A DNA stretch of 64,000 nt, from assembly GCA_031769625.1 (NCBI GenBank), contig JAUIMM010002019.1, forward strand, positions 124,001 through 188,000, given 5' to 3'. Both the position numbers and the translations under genes were made by a program. The notes beneath the pieces are model-generated. The model saw nothing but the letters and a program-made list of their open reading frames with translations. It ran no database searches and was not told the DNA's origin. The DNA is from Taudactylus pleione. Its lineage: Eukaryota > Chordata > Amphibia > Anura > Myobatrachidae. Of the stretch, positions 25,101-39,095 are shown piece by piece (the stretch's first letter is position 1; the number at the start of each line of letters is the position of its first letter).

Positions 25101-25623
25101 CAGACAGCTCAAAATTTCACTGGATGTGTTGAAGACCAAGACCCACAAATGTGATGTGAAATGGTTTTTCTCCCATGTTGCGTTTATGAGAAAACAGCAA
25201 TTGCTCGTTTTAGGCCAAAATGCATTGAAAGCAATGGAAACAACAAAAGCGCATATTTTGTGATATCTCCTCTTGTAGCAAACACATGCAGCTCAAAATT
25301 TCACTGGATGTGTTGAAGACCAAGACCAACAAATGTGATGTGAAATGGTTTTTCTCCCATGTTGCGTTTAAGAGAAAACAGCAAATGCACGTTTTAGGCC
25401 AAAATGCATTGAAAGCAATGGAAACAACAAAAGCGCATACTTTGCATTATCTCCTCTTGTAGCAAACATAGACAGCTCAAAATTTCACTGGATGTGTTGA
25501 AGACCAAGACCCACAAATATGATGTGAAATGGTTTTTCTCCCATGTTGCGTTTAAGAGAAAACAGCAATTGCTCGTTTTAGGCCAAAATGCATTGAAAGC
25601 AATGGAAACAACAAAAGCGCATA
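19184..25623 (+). repeat. 35-monomer tandem duplication, copy B (6440 bp)
   Basis: Same as copy A except for very few changes. The clearest is a one-base deletion in TTGCATTAAGAG near 23160 (monomer 23014-23196, 183 bp), which shifts the offset from 6441 to 6440. The right boundary is set by GCATACTTTG (copy A, 19184) against GCATATTTTG (25624). The near identity over 35 monomers marks this as one of the youngest large rearrangements of the window. Confidence 0.92.
20794..24893 (+). repeat. Large block, copy 4 of the ~4.1-kb super-unit
   Basis: Duplicate of copy 3, contained in duplication copy B, with anchors 4100 bp apart because of the private deletion near 23160. It includes the 7-monomer unit at 23606-24893. 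Confidence 0.85.
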
Positions 25624-28131
25624 TTTTGTGTTATCTCCTCTTGTAGCAAACACAGGCAGCTTAAAATTTCACTGGATGTGTTGAAGACCAAGACCAACAA
25701 ATGTGATGTGAAATGGTTTTTCTCCCACATTGCGTTTAAGAGAAAACAGCAAATGCACGTTTTAGGCCAAAATGCATTGAAAGCAATGGAAACAACAAAA
25801 GCGCATACTTTGTGATATTCTCCTCTTGTAGCAAACACAGACAGCTCAAAATTTCACTGGATGTGTTGAAGACCAAGAGTCACAAATGTAATGTGAAATG
25901 GTTTTTCTCCCATGTTGCGTTTAAGAGAAAACAGCAATTGCTTGTTTTAGGCTAAAATGCATTGAAAGCAATGGAAACAACAAAAGCGCATACTTTGTGT
26001 TATCTCCTCTTGTAGCAGACACAGACATCTCAAAATTTCACTGGATGTGTTGAAGACCAAGACCCACAAATATGATGTGAAATGGTTTTTCTCCCATGTT
26101 GCGTTTAAGAGAAAACAGCAATTGCTCGTTTTAGGCCAAAATGCATTGAAAGCAATGGAAACAACAAAAGCGCATACTTTGTGTTATCTCCTCTTGTAGC
26201 AAACACAGACATCTCAAAATTTCACTGGATGTGTTGAAGACCAAGACCCACAAATGTGATGTGAAATGGTTTTTCTCCCATGTTGCGTTTAAGAGAAAAC
26301 AGCAATTGCTCGTTTTAGGCCAAAATGCATTGAAAGCAATGGAAACAACAAAAGCGCATACTTTGTGTTATCTCCTCTTGTAGCAAACACAGACAGCTCA
26401 AAATTTCACTGGATGTGTTGAAGACCAAGACCCACAAATGAGATGTGAAATGGTTTTACTCCCATGTTGCATTTAAGAGAAAACAGCAATTGCTCGTTTT
26501 AGACCAAAATGCATTGAAAGCAATGGAAACAACAAAAGCGCATACTTTGTGATATCTCCTCTTGTAGCAAAAACAGACAGCTCAAAATTTCACTGGATGT
26601 GTTGAAGACCAAGACCCACAAATGTGATGTGAAATGGTTTTTCTCCCATGTTGCGTTTAAGAGAAAACAGCAAATGCAAATTTTAGGCCAAAATGCATTG
26701 AAAGCAATGGAAACAACAAAAGCGCATACTTTGTGATATCTCCTCTTGTAACAAACACAGACAGCTCATAATTTCACTGGATGTGTTGAAGACCAAGACC
26801 CACAAATGTGATGTGAAATGGTTTTTCTCCTATGTTGCGTTTAAGAGAAAACAGCAATTGCTCGTTTTAGGCCAAAATGCATTGAAAGCAATGGAAACAA
26901 CAAAAGAGCATACTTTGTGTGATCTCCTCTTGTAGCAAACACAGACAGCTCAAAATTTCACTGGATGTGTTGAAGACCAAGAGCCACAAATATGATGTGA
27001 AATGGTTTTTCTCCCATGTTGCATTTAAGAGAAAACAGCAATTGCTTGTTTTAGGCCAAAATGCATTGAAAGCAATGGAAACAACAAAAGCGCATACTTT
27101 GTGTTATCTCCTCTTGTAGCAAACACAGACAGCTCAAAATTTCACTGGATGTGTTGAAGACCAAGACCCACAAATGTGATGTGAAATGGTTTTTCTCCCA
27201 TGTTGCGTTTAAGAGAAAACAGCAATTGCTTGTTTTAGGCTAAAATGCATTGAAAGCAATGGAAACAACAAAAGCGCATACTTTGTGTTATCTCCTCTTG
27301 TAGCAAACACAGACATCTCAAAATTTCACTGGATGTGTTGAAGACCAAGACCCACAAATATGATGTGAAATGGTTTTTCTCCCATGTTGCGTTTAAGAGA
27401 AAACAGCAATTGCTCGTTTTAGGCCAAAATGCATTGAAAGCAATGGAATCAACGAAAGCGCATACTTTGTGTTATCTCCTCTTGTAGCAAACACAGACAT
27501 CTCAAAATTTCACTGGATGTGTTGAAGACCAAGACCCACAAATGTGATGTGAAATGGTTTTTCTCCCATGTTGCGTTTAAGAGAAAACAGCAATTGCTCG
27601 TTTTAGGCCAAAATGCATTGAAAGCAATGGAAACAACAAAAGCGCATACTTTGTGTTATCTCCTCTTGTAGCAAACACAGACAGCTCAAAATTTCACTGG
27701 ATGTGTTGAAGACCAAGACCCACAAATGAGATGTGAAATGGTTTTACTCCCATGTTGCATTTAAGAGAAAACAGCAATTGCTCGTTTTAGGCCAAAATGC
27801 ATTGAAAGCAATGGAAACAACAAAACCGCATACTTTGTGATATCTCCTCTTGTAGCAAACACAGACAGCTCAAAATTTCACTGGATGTGTTGAAGACCAA
27901 GACCCACAAATGTGATGTGAAATGGTTTTTCTCCCATGTTGCGTTTATGAGAAAACAGCAATTGCTCGTTTTAGGCCAAAATGCATTGAAAGCAATGGAA
28001 ACAACAAAAGCGCATATTTTGTGGTATCTCCTCTTGTAGCAAACACATGCAGCTCAAAATTTCACTGGATGTGTTGAAGACCAAGACCAACAAATGTGAT
28101 GTGAAATGGTTTTTCTCCCATGTTGCGTTTA
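25624..28131 (+). repeat. Transition zone after the 6.4-kb duplication
   Basis: Begins with the three-monomer cassette (GGCAGCTTA/ACCAAC, then ATATT/AGTCAC near 25816) and continues with a series resembling the large block: GTAGCAGAC, GACATC, AATGAGATG, CAAATGCAAA, GTAACAAAC, TGAT. The TGAT monomer at 26919 has GAGCCAC and AATATGATG instead of GACCCAC and AATATTATG. Private changes include AGCAAAAACAG near 26568 and CTCATAATTTC near 26765. Only monomers are present. Confidence 0.8.
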
Positions 28132-29069
28132 AGAGAAAACAGCAAATGCACGTTTTAGGCCAAAATGCATTGAAAGCAATGGAAACAACAAAAGCGCATA
28201 CTTTGTGATATTCTCCTCTTGTAGCAAACACAGACAGCTCAAAATTTCACTGGATGTGTTGAAGACCAAGAGTCACAAATGTAATGTGAAATGGTTTTTC
28301 TCCCATGTTGCGTTTAAGAGAAAACAGCAATTGCTCGTTTTAGGCCAAAATGCATTGAAAGCAATGGAAACAACAAAAGCGCATACTTTGTGTTATCTCC
28401 TCTTGTAGCATACACAGACAGCTCAAAATTTCACTGGATGTGTTGAAGACCAAGACCCACAAATTTGATGTGAAATGGTTTTTCTCCCTTGTTGCGTTTA
28501 AGAGAAAACAGCAATTGCTCGTTTTAGGCCAAAATGCATTGAAAGCAATGGAAACAACAAAAGCGCATACTTTGTGTTATCTCCTCTTGTAGCAAACACA
28601 GACAGCTCAAAATTTCACTGGATGTGTTGAAGACCAAGACCCACAAATTTGATGTGAAATGGTTTTTCTCCCTTGTTGCGTTTAAGAGAAAACAGCAATT
28701 GCTCGTTTTAGGTCAAAATGCATTAGAAAGCAATGGAAACAACAAAAGCGCATACTTTGTGTTATCTCCTCTTGTAGCAAACACAGACAGCTCAAAATTT
28801 CACTGGATGTGTTGTAGACCAAGACCCACAAATGTGATGTGAAATGGTTTTTCTCCCATGTTGCATTTAAGAGAAAACAGCAATTGCTCGTTTTAGGCCA
28901 AAATGCATTGAAAGCAATGGAAACAACAAAAGCGCATACTTTGTGTTATCTCCTCTTGTAACAAACACAGACAGCTCAAAATTTCACTGGATGTGTTGAA
29001 GACCAAGACCCACAAATGTGATGTGAAATGGTTTTTCTCCCATGTTGCGTTTAAGAGAAAACAGCAAAT
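28132..29069 (+). repeat. Five-monomer block, copy 1 (2762-bp offset)
   Basis: Matches 30894-31831 at a constant offset of 2762 bp. Shared rare variants are GTAGCATACAC (28409/31171) and an inserted A giving CATTAGAAAG (28721/31483, monomers 28719-28903 and 31481-31665, both 185 bp). The flanks disagree: CATGCAGC and CCCATG on one side, GGCAGCTTA and CCCACG on the other. On the right the split is CAAATGCAAA against CAAATGCACG. Confidence 0.85.
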
Positions 29070-30893
29070 GCAAATTTTAGGCCAAAATGCATTGAAAGCA
29101 ATGGAAACAACAAAAGCGCATACTTTGTGATATCTCCTCTTGTAACAAACACAGACAGCTCAAAATTTCACTGGATGTGTTGAAGACCAAGACCCACAAA
29201 TGTGATGTGAAATGGTTTTTCTCCTATGTTGCGTTTAAGAGAAAACAGCAATTGCTCGTTTTAGGCCAAAATGCATTGAAAGCAATGGAAACAACAAAAG
29301 AGCATACTTTGAGTGATCTCCTCTTGTAGCAAACACAGACAGCTCAAAATTTCACTGGATGTGTTGAAGACCAAGACCCACAAATATTATGTGAAATGGT
29401 TTTTCTCCCATGTTGCATTTAAGAGAAAACAGCAATTGCTTGTTTTAGGCCAAAATGCATTGAAAGCAATGGAAACAACAAAAGCGCATACTTTGTGTTA
29501 TCTCCTCTTGTAGCAAACACAGACAGCTCAAAATTTCACTGGATGTGTTGAAGACCAAGACCCACAAATGTGATGTGAAATGGTTTTTCTCCCATGTTGC
29601 ATTTAAGAGAAAACAGCAATTGCTTGTTTTAGGCTAAAATGCATTGAAAGCAATGGAAACAACAAAAGCGCATACTTTGTGTTATCTCCTCTTGTAGCAA
29701 ACACAGACATCTCAAAATTTCACTGGATGTGTTGAAGACCAAGACCCACAAATATGATGTGAAATGATTTTTCTCCCATGTTGCGTTTAAGAGAAAACAG
29801 CAATTGCTCGTTTTAGGCCAAAATGCATTGAAAGCAATGGAATCAACGAAAGCGCATACTTTGTGTTATCTCCTCTTGTAGCAAACACAGACATCTCAAA
29901 ATTTCACTGGATGTGTTGAAGACCAAGACCCACAAATGTGATGTGAAATGGTTTTTCTCCCATGTTGCGTTTAAGAGAAAACAGCAATTGCTCGTTTTAG
30001 GCCAAAATGCATTGAAAGCAATGGAAACAACAAAAGCGCATACTTTGTGTTATCTCCTCTTGTAGCAAACACAGACAGCTCAAAATTTCACTGGATGTGT
30101 TGAAGACCAAGACCCACAAATGAGATGTGAAATGGTTTTACTCCCATGTTGCATTTAAGAGAAAACAGCAATTGCTCGTTTTAGGCCAAAATGCATTGAA
30201 AGCAATGGAAACAACAAAACCGCATACTTTGTGATATCTCCTCTTGTAGCAAACACAGACAGCTCAAAATTTCACTGGATGTGTTGAAGACCAAAACCCA
30301 CAAATGTGATGTGAAATGGTTTTTCTCCCATGTTGCGTTTATGAGAAAACAGCAATTGCTCGTTTTAGGCCAAAATGCATTGAAAGCAATGGAAACAACA
30401 AAAGCGCATATTTTGTGATATCTCCTCTTGTAGCAAACACATGCAGCTCAAAATTTCACTGGATGTGTTGAAGACCAAGACCAACAAATGTGATGTGAAA
30501 TGGTTTTTCTCCCATGTTGCGTTTAAGAGAAAACAGCAAATGCACGTTTTAGGCCAAAATGCATTGAAAGCAATGGAAACAACAAAAGCGCATACTTTGC
30601 ATTATCTCCTCTTGTAGCAAACATAGACAGCTCAAAATTTCACTGGATGTGTTGAAGACCAAGACCCACAAATATGATGTGAAATGGTTTTTCTCCCATG
30701 TTGCGTTTAAGAGAAAACAGCAATTGCTCGTTTTAGGCCAAAATGCATTGAAAGCAATGGAAACAACAAAAGCGCATATTTTGTGTTATCTCCTCTTGTA
30801 GCAAACACAGGCAGCTTAAAATTTCACTGGATGTGTTGAAGACCAAGACCAACAAATGTGATGTGAAATGGTTTTTCTCCCACGTTGCGTTTA
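29070..30893 (+). repeat. Monomers between the two copies of the five-monomer block
   Basis: Contains GTAACAAAC/CCTATG, TGAT/AATATTATG (29313), GGCT, GAATCAACG, AATGAGATG, AAACCGCAT, TTATGAG, CATGCAGC and TTTGCATTAT monomers, resembling 26750-28130 with two additional monomers. TTATGAG at 27947 and 30341 are 2394 bp apart against 2762 bp for the block that follows, a difference of exactly 368 bp. Confidence 0.75.
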
Positions 30894-31831
30894 AGAGAAA
30901 ACAGCAAATGCACGTTTTAGGCCAAAATGCATTGAAAGCAATGGAAACAACAAAAGCGCATACTTTGTGATATTCTCCTCTTGTAGCAAACACAGACAGC
31001 TCAAAATTTCACTGGATGTGTTGAAGACCAAGAGTCACAAATGTAATGTGAAATGGTTTTTCTCCCATGTTGCGTTTAAGAGAAAACAGCAATTGCTCGT
31101 TTTAGGCCAAAATGCATTGAAAGCAATGGAAACAACAAAAGCGCATACTTTGTGTTATCTCCTCTTGTAGCATACACAGACAGCTCAAAATTTCACTGGA
31201 TGTGTTGAAGACCAAGACCCACAAATTTGATGTGAAATGGTTTTTCTCCCTTGTTGCGTTTAAGAGAAAACAGCAATTGCTCGTTTTAGGCCAAAATGCA
31301 TTGAAAGCAATGGAAACAACAAAAGCGCATACTTTGTGTTATCTCCTCTTGTAGCAAACACAGACAGCTCAAAATTTCACTGGATGTGTTGAAGACCAAG
31401 ACCCACAAATTTGATGTGAAATGGTTTTTCTCCCTTGTTGCGTTTAAGAGAAAACAGCAATTGCTCGTTTTAGGCCAAAATGCATTAGAAAGCAATGGAA
31501 ACAACAAAAGCGCATACTTTGTGTTATCTCCTCTTGTAGCAAACACAGACAGCTCAAAATTTCACTGGATGTGTTGTAGACCAAGACCCACAAATGTGAT
31601 GTGAAATGGTTTTTCTCCCATGTTGCATTTAAGAGAAAACAGCAATTGCTCGTTTTAGGCCAAAATGCATTGAAAGCAATGGAAACAACAAAAGCGCATA
31701 CTTTGTGTTATCTCCTCTTGTAACAAACACAGACAGCTCAAAATTTCACTGGATGTGTTGAAGACCAAGACCCACAAATGTGATGTGAAATGGTTTTTCT
31801 CCCATGTTGCGTTTAAGAGAAAACAGCAAAT
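30894..31831 (+). repeat. Five-monomer block, copy 2 (2762-bp offset)
   Basis: Second copy, with the same GTAGCATACAC and CATTAGAAAG variants. Copy 1 has GGTCAAAATG at 28711 where this copy keeps the common GGCCAAAATG. Confidence 0.85.
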
Positions 31832-31871
31832 GCACGTTTTAGGCCAAAATGCATTGAAAGCAATGGAAACA

Positions 31872-34800
31872 ACAAAAGCGCATACTTTGTGATATCTCCT
31901 CTTGTAGCAAACACAGACAGCTCAAAATTTCACTGGATGTGTTGAAGACCAAGACCCACAAATGTGATGTGAAATGGTTTTTCTCCCATGTTGCGTTTAA
32001 GAGAAAACAGCAATTGCTTGTTTTAGGCTAAAATGCATTGAAAGCAATGGAAACAACAAAAGCGCATACTTTGTGTTATCTCCTCTTGTAGCAAACACAG
32101 ACATCTCAAAATTTCACTGGATGTGTTGAAGACCAAGACCCACAAATATGATGTGAAATGGTTTTTCTCCCATGTTGCGTTTAAGAGAAAACAGCAACTG
32201 CTCGTTTTAGGCCAAAATGCATTGAAAGCAATGGAAACAACAAAAGCGCATACTTTATGTTATCTCCTCTTGTAGCAAACACAGGCAGCTCAAAATTTCA
32301 CTGGATGTGTTGAAGACCAAGACCCACAAATGTGATGTGAAATGGTTTTTCTCCCATGTTGCGTTTAAGAGAAAACAGCAATTGCTCGTTTTAGGCCAAA
32401 ATGCATTGAAAGCAATGGAAACAACAAAAGCGCATACTTTGTGTTATCTCCTCTTGTAGCAAACACAGACAGCTCAAAATTTCACTGGATGTGTTGAAGA
32501 CCAAGACCCACAAATGAGATGTGAAATGGTTTTACTCCCATGTTGCATTTAAGAGAAAACAGCAATTGCTCGTTTTAGGCCAAAATGCATTGAAAGCAAT
32601 GGAAACAACAAAAGCGCATACTTTGTGATATCTCCTCTTGTAGCAAACACAGACAGCTCAAAATTTCACTGGATGTGTTGAAGACCAAGACCCACAAATG
32701 TGATGTGAAATGGTTTTTCTCCCATGTTGCGTTTAAGAGAAAACAGCAAATGCAAATTTTAGGCCAAAATGCATTGAAAGCAATGGAAACAACAAAAGCG
32801 CATACTTTGTGATATCTCCTCTAGTAACAAACACAGACAGCTCAAAATTTCACTGGATGTGTTGAAGACCAAGACCCACAAATGTGATGTGAAATGGTTT
32901 TTCTCCTATGTTGCGTTTAAGAGAAAACAGCAATTGCTCGTTTTAGGCCAAAATGCATTGAAAGCAATGGAAACAACAAAAGAGCATACTTTGTGTGATC
33001 TCCTCTTGTAGCAAACACAGACAGCTCAAAATTTCACTGGATGTGTTGAAGACCAAGACCCACAAATATTATGTGAAATGGTTTTTCTCCCATGTTGCAT
33101 TTAAGAGAAAACAGCAATTGCTCGTTTTAGGCCAAAATGCATTGAAAGCAATGGAAACAACAAAAGCGCATACTTTGTGTTATCTCCTCTTGTAGCAAAC
33201 ACAGACAGCTCAAAATTTCACTGGATGTGTTGAAGACCAAGACCAACAAATGTGATGTGAAATGGTTTTTCTCCCACGTTGCGTTTAAGAGAAAACAGCA
33301 AATGCACGTTTTAGGCCAAAATGCATTGAAAGCAATGGAAACAACAAAAGCGCATACTTTGTGATATTCTCCTCTTGTAGCAAACACAGACAGCTCAAAA
33401 TTTCACTGGATGTGTTGAAGACCAAGAGTCACAAATGTAATGTGAAATGGTTTTTCTCCCATGTTGCGTTTAAGAGAAAACAGCAATTGCTCGTTTTAGG
33501 CCAAAATGCATTGAAAGCAATGGAAACAACAAAAGCGCATACTTTGTGTTATCTCCTCCTGTAGCAAACACAGACAGCTCAAAATTTCACTGGATGTGTT
33601 GAAGACCAAGACCCACAAATTTGATGTGAAATGGTTTTTCTCCCTTGTTGCGTTTAAGAGAAAACAGCAATTGCTCGTTTTAGGCCAAAATGCATTGAAA
33701 GCAATGGAAACAACAAAAGACCATACTTTGTGTGATCTCCTCTTGTAGCAAACACAGACAGCTCAAAATTTCACTGGATGTGTTGAAGACCAAGACCCAC
33801 AAATATTATGTGAAATGGTTTTTCTCCCATGTTGCATTTAAGAGAAAACAGCAATTGCTCGTTTTAGGCCAAAATGCATTGAAAGCAATGGAAACAACAA
33901 AACCGCATACTTTGTGATATCTCCTCTTGTAGCAAACACAGACAGCTCAAAATTTCACTGGATGTGTTGAAGACCAAGACCCACAAATGTGATGTGAAAT
34001 GGTTTTTCTCCCATGTTGCGTTTAAGAGAAAACAGCAAATGCAAATTTTAGGCCAAAATGCATTGAAAGCAATGGAAACAACAAAAGCGCATACTTTGTG
34101 ATATCTCCTCTTGTAACAAACACAGACAGCTCAAAATTTCACTGGATGTGTTGAAGACCAAGACCCACAAATGTGATGTGAAATGGTTTTTCTCCTATGT
34201 TGCGTTTAAGAGAAAACAGCAATTGCTCGTTTTAGGCCAAAATGCATTGAAAGCAATGGAAACAACAAAAGCGCATACTTTGTGTTATCTCCTCCTGTAG
34301 CAAACACAGACAGCTCAAAATTTCACTGGATGTGTTGAAGACCAAGACCCACAAATTTGATGTGAAATGGTTTTTCTCCCTTGTTGCGTTTAAGAGAAAA
34401 CAGCAATTGCTCGTTTTAGGCCAAAATGCATTGAAAGCAATGGAAACAACAAAAGCGCATACTTTGTGTTATCTCCTCTTGTAGCAAACACAGACAGCTC
34501 AAAATTTCACTGGATGTGTTGTAGACCAAGAACCACAAATTTGATTTGAAATGGTTTTTCTCCCTTGTTGTGTTTAAGAGAAAACAGCAATTGCTCGTTT
34601 TAGGCCAAAATGCATTGAAAGCAATGGAAACAACAAAAGCGCATACTTTGTGTTATCTCCTCTTGTAGCAAACACAGACAGCTCAAAATTTCACTGGATG
34701 TGTTGAAGACCAAGACCCACAAATATGATGTGAAATGGTTTTTCTCCCATGTTGCGTTTAAGAGAAAACAGCAATTGCTCGTTTTAGGCCAAAATGCATT

Positions 34801-35990
34801 GAAAGCAATGGAAACAACAAAAGCGCATACTTTGTGTTATCTCCTCTTGTAGCAAACACAGACAGCTCAAAATTTCACTGGATGTGTTGAAGACCAAGAC
34901 CCACAAATTTGATGTGAAATGGTTTTTCTCCCTTGTTGCGTTTAAGAGAAAACAGCAATTGCTCGTTTTAGGCCAAAATGCATTGAAAGCAATGGAAACA
35001 ACAAAAGCGCATACTTTGTGTTATCTCCTCTTGTAGCAAACACAGACAGCTCAAAATTTCACTGGATGTGTTGAAGACCAAGACCCACAAATTTGATGTG
35101 AAATGGTTTTTCTCCCTTGTTGCGTTTAAGAGAAAACAGCAATTGCTCGTTTTAGGCCAAAATGCATTGAAAGCAATGGAAACAACAAAAGCGCATACTT
35201 TGTGTTATCTCCTCTTGTAGCAAACACAGACAGCTCAAAATTTCACTGGATGTGTTGAAGACCAAGACCCACAAATATGATGTGAATTGGTTTTTCTCCC
35301 ATGTTGCGTTTAAGAGAAAACAGCAATTGCTCGTTTTAGGCCAAAATGCATTGAAAGCAATGGAAACAACAAAAGCGCATATTTTGTGTTATCTCCTCTT
35401 GTAGCAAACACAGGCAGCTTAAAATTTCACTGGATGTGTTGAAGACCAAGACCAACAAATGTGATGTGAAATGGTTTTTCTCCCACGTTGCGTTTAAGAG
35501 AAAACAGCAAATGCACGTTTTAGGCCAAAATGCATTGAAAGCAATGGAAACAACAAAAGCGCATACTTTGTGATATTCTCCTCTTGTAGCAAACACAGAC
35601 AGCTCAAAATTTCACTGGATGTGTTGAAGACCAAGAGTCACAAATATTATGTGAAATGGTTTTTCTCCCATGTTGCGTTTAAGAGAAAACAGCAATTGCT
35701 TGTTTTAGGCCAAAATGCATTGAAAGCAATGGAAACAACAAAAGCGCATACTTTGTGTTATCTCCTCTTGTAGCAAACACAGACAGCTCAAAATTTCACT
35801 GGATGTGTTGAAGACCAAGACCCACAAATTTGATGTGAAATGGTTTTTCTCCCTTGTTGCGTTTAAGAGAAAACAGCAATTGCTCGTTTTAGGCCAAAAT
35901 GCATTGAAAGCAATGGAAACAACAAAAGCGCATACTTTGTGTTATCTCCTCTTGTAGCAAACACAGACAGCTCAAAATTTCACTGGATGT
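31872..35990 (+). repeat. Long-range duplicated segment, left copy
   Basis: Recurs at 42179-45560. Shared rare words are CAACTGCTCG (32198/42505), TTTATGTTATC (32258/42563), CTCCTCCTGTAG, AAAGACCAT with the TGAT monomers at 33732/43486, and the GATTTGAAATGG marker at 34541/44111. The offset falls from 10307 to 9754 to 9570 bp. The right copy therefore lacks three monomers (553 bp, including the ATATT monomer near 33365) and one more (184 bp, the CAAATGCAAA type near 34040). Confidence 0.82.
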
Positions 35991-37070
35991 GTTGAAGACC
36001 AAGAGTCACAAATGTAATGTGAAATGGTTTTTCTCCCATGTTGCGTTTAAGAGAAAACAGCAATTGCTTGTTTTAGGCCAAAATGCATTGAAAGCAATGG
36101 AAACAACAAAAGCGCATACTTTGTGTTATCTCCTCTTGTAGCAAACACAGACAGCTCAAAATTTCACTGGATGTGTTGAAGACCAAGACCCACAAATTTG
36201 ATGTGAAATGGTTTTTCTCCCTTGTTGCGTTTAAGAGAAAACAGCAATTGCTCGTTTTAGGCCAAAATGCATTGAAAGCAATGGAAACAACAAAAGCGCA
36301 TACTTTGTGTTATCTCCTCTTGTAGCAAACACAGACAGCTCAAAATTTCACTGGATGTGTTGTAGACCAAGACCCACAAATGTGATGTGAAATGGTTTTT
36401 CTCCCATGTTGCGTTTAAGAGAAAACAGCAATTGCTCGTTTTAGGCCAAAATGCATTGAAAGCAATGGAAACAACAAAAGCGCATACTTTGTGATATCTC
36501 CTCTTGTAGCAAACACAGACAGCTCAAAATTTCACTGGATGTGTTGAAGACCAAGACCCACAAATGTGATGTGAAATGGTTTTTCTCCCATGTTGCGTTT
36601 AAGAGAAAACAGCAAATGCACGTTTTAGGCCAAAATGCATTGAAAGCAATGGAAACAACAAAAGCGCATACTTTGTGATATCTCCTCTTGTAGCAAACAC
36701 AGACAGCTCAAAATTTCACTGGATGTGTTGAAGACCAAGACCCACAAATCTGATGTGAAATGGTTTTTCTCCCATGTTGCGTTTAAGAGAAAACAGCAAT
36801 TGCTTGTTTTAGGCTAAAATGCATTGAAAGCAATGGAAACAACAAAAGCGCATACTTTGTGTTATCTCCTCTTGTAGCAAACACAGACATCTCAAAATTT
36901 CACTGGATGTGTTGAAGACCAAGACCAACAAATATGATGTGAAATGGTTTTTCTCCCATGTTGCGTTTAAGAGAAAACAGCAATTGCTCGTTTTAGGCCA
37001 AAATGCATTGAAAGCAATGGAAACAACAAAAGCGCATACTTTGTGTTATCTCCTCTTGTAGCAAACACAG
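35046..37070 (+). repeat. 11-monomer unit of 2025 bp, copy 1
   Basis: Repeats at 37071-39095 with an offset of 2025 bp (11 x 184 + 1). Markers are GAATTGG (35285/37310), the ATATT monomers (35574/37599), AATCTGATG (36750/38775) and GTTGTAG. Copy 1 differs by AATATTATG in its AGTCAC monomer near 35644. Confidence 0.85.
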
Positions 37071-39095
37071 GCAGCTCAAAATTTCACTGGATGTGTTGAA
37101 GACCAAGACCCACAAATTTGATGTGAAATGGTTTTTCTCCCTTGTTGCGTTTAAGAGAAAACAGCAATTGCTCGTTTTAGGCCAAAATGCATTGAAAGCA
37201 ATGGAAACAACAAAAGCGCATACTTTGTGTTATCTCCTCTTGTAGCAAACACAGACAGCTCAAAATTTCACTGGATGTGTTGAAGACCAAGACCCACAAA
37301 TATGATGTGAATTGGTTTTTCTCCCATGTTGCGTTTAAGAGAAAACAGCAATTGCTCGTTTTAGGCCAAAATGCATTGAAAGCAATGGAAACAACAAAAG
37401 CGCATATTTTGTGTTATCTCCTCTTGTAGCAAACACAGGCAGCTTAAAATTTCACTGGATGTGTTGAAGACCAAGACCAACAAATGTGATGTGAAATGGT
37501 TTTTCTCCCACGTTGCGTTTAAGAGAAAACAGCAAATGCACGTTTTAGGCCAAAATGCATTGAAAGCAATGGAAACAACAAAAGCGCATACTTTGTGATA
37601 TTCTCCTCTTGTAGCAAACACAGACAGCTCAAAATTTCACTGGATGTGTTGAAGACCAAGAGTCACAAATGTAATGTGAAATGGTTTTTCTCCCATGTTG
37701 CGTTTAAGAGAAAACAGCAATTGCTTGTTTTAGGCCAAAATGCATTGAAAGCAATGGAAACAACAAAAGCGCATACTTTGTGTTATCTCCTCTTGTAGCA
37801 AACACAGACAGCTCAAAATTTCACTGGATGTGTTGAAGACCAAGACCCACAAATTTGATGTGAAATGGTTTTTCTCCCTTGTTGCGTTTAAGAGAAAACA
37901 GCAATTGCTCGTTTTAGGCCAAAATGCATTGAAAGCAATGGAAACAACAAAAGCGCATACTTTGTGTTATCTCCTCTTGTAGCAAACACAGACAGCTCAA
38001 AATTTCACTGGATGTGTTGAAGACCAAGAGTCACAAATGTAATGTGAAATGGTTTTTCTCCCATGTTGCGTTTAAGAGAAAACAGCAATTGCTTGTTTTA
38101 GGCCAAAATGCATTGAAAGCAATGGAAACAACAAAAGCGCATACTTTGTGTTATCTCCTCTTGTAGCAAACACAGACAGCTCAAAATTTCACTGGATGTG
38201 TTGAAGACCAAGACCCACAAATTTGATGTGAAATGGTTTTTCTCCCTTGTTGCGTTTAAGAGAAAACAGCAATTGCTCGTTTTAGGCCAAAATGCATTGA
38301 AAGCAATGGAAACAACAAAAGCGCATACTTTGTGTTATCTCCTCTTGTAGCAAACACAGACAGCTCAAAATTTCACTGGATGTGTTGTAGACCAAGACCC
38401 ACAAATGTGATGTGAAATGGTTTTTCTCCCATGTTGCGTTTAAGAGAAAACAGCAATTGCTCGTTTTAGGCCAAAATGCATTGAAAGCAATGGAAACAAC
38501 AAAAGCGCATACTTTGTGATATCTCCTCTTGTAGCAAACACAGACAGCTCAAAATTTCACTGGATGTGTTGAAGACCAAGACCCACAAATGTGATGTGAA
38601 ATGGTTTTTCACCCATGTTGCGTTTAAGAGAAAACAGCAAATGCACGTTTTAGGCCAAAATGCATTGAAAGCAATGGAAACAACAAAAGCGCATACTTTG
38701 TGATATCTCCTCTTGTAGCAAACACAGACAGCTCAAAATTTCACTGGATGTGTTGAAGACCAAGACCCACAAATCTGATGTGAAATGGTTTTTCTCCCAT
38801 GTTGCGTTTAAGAGAAAACAGCAATTGCTTGTTTTAGGCTAAAATGCATTGAAAGCAATGGAAACAACAAAAGCGCATACTTTGTGTTATCTCCTCTTGT
38901 AGCAAACACAGACATCTCAAAATTTCACTGGATGTGTTGAAGACCAAGACCAAAAAATATGATGTGAAATGGTTTTTCTCCCATGTTGCGTTTAAGAGAA
39001 AACAGCAATTGCTCGTTTTAGGCCAAAATGCATTGAAAGCAATGGAAACAACAAAAGCGCATACTTTGTGTTATCTCCTCTTGTAGCAAACACAG
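37071..39095 (+). repeat. 11-monomer unit of 2025 bp, copy 2
   Basis: Adjacent second copy, with private CACCCATG near 38611 and ACCAAAAAATATG near 38953. A third version lies near 40017-42041 (offset 2946 bp = 16 x 184 + 2). A fourth lies near 44.7-46.3 kb with two monomers missing (AATCTGATG at 41721 and 45952, GAATTGG at 40256 and about 44855). Confidence 0.85.
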
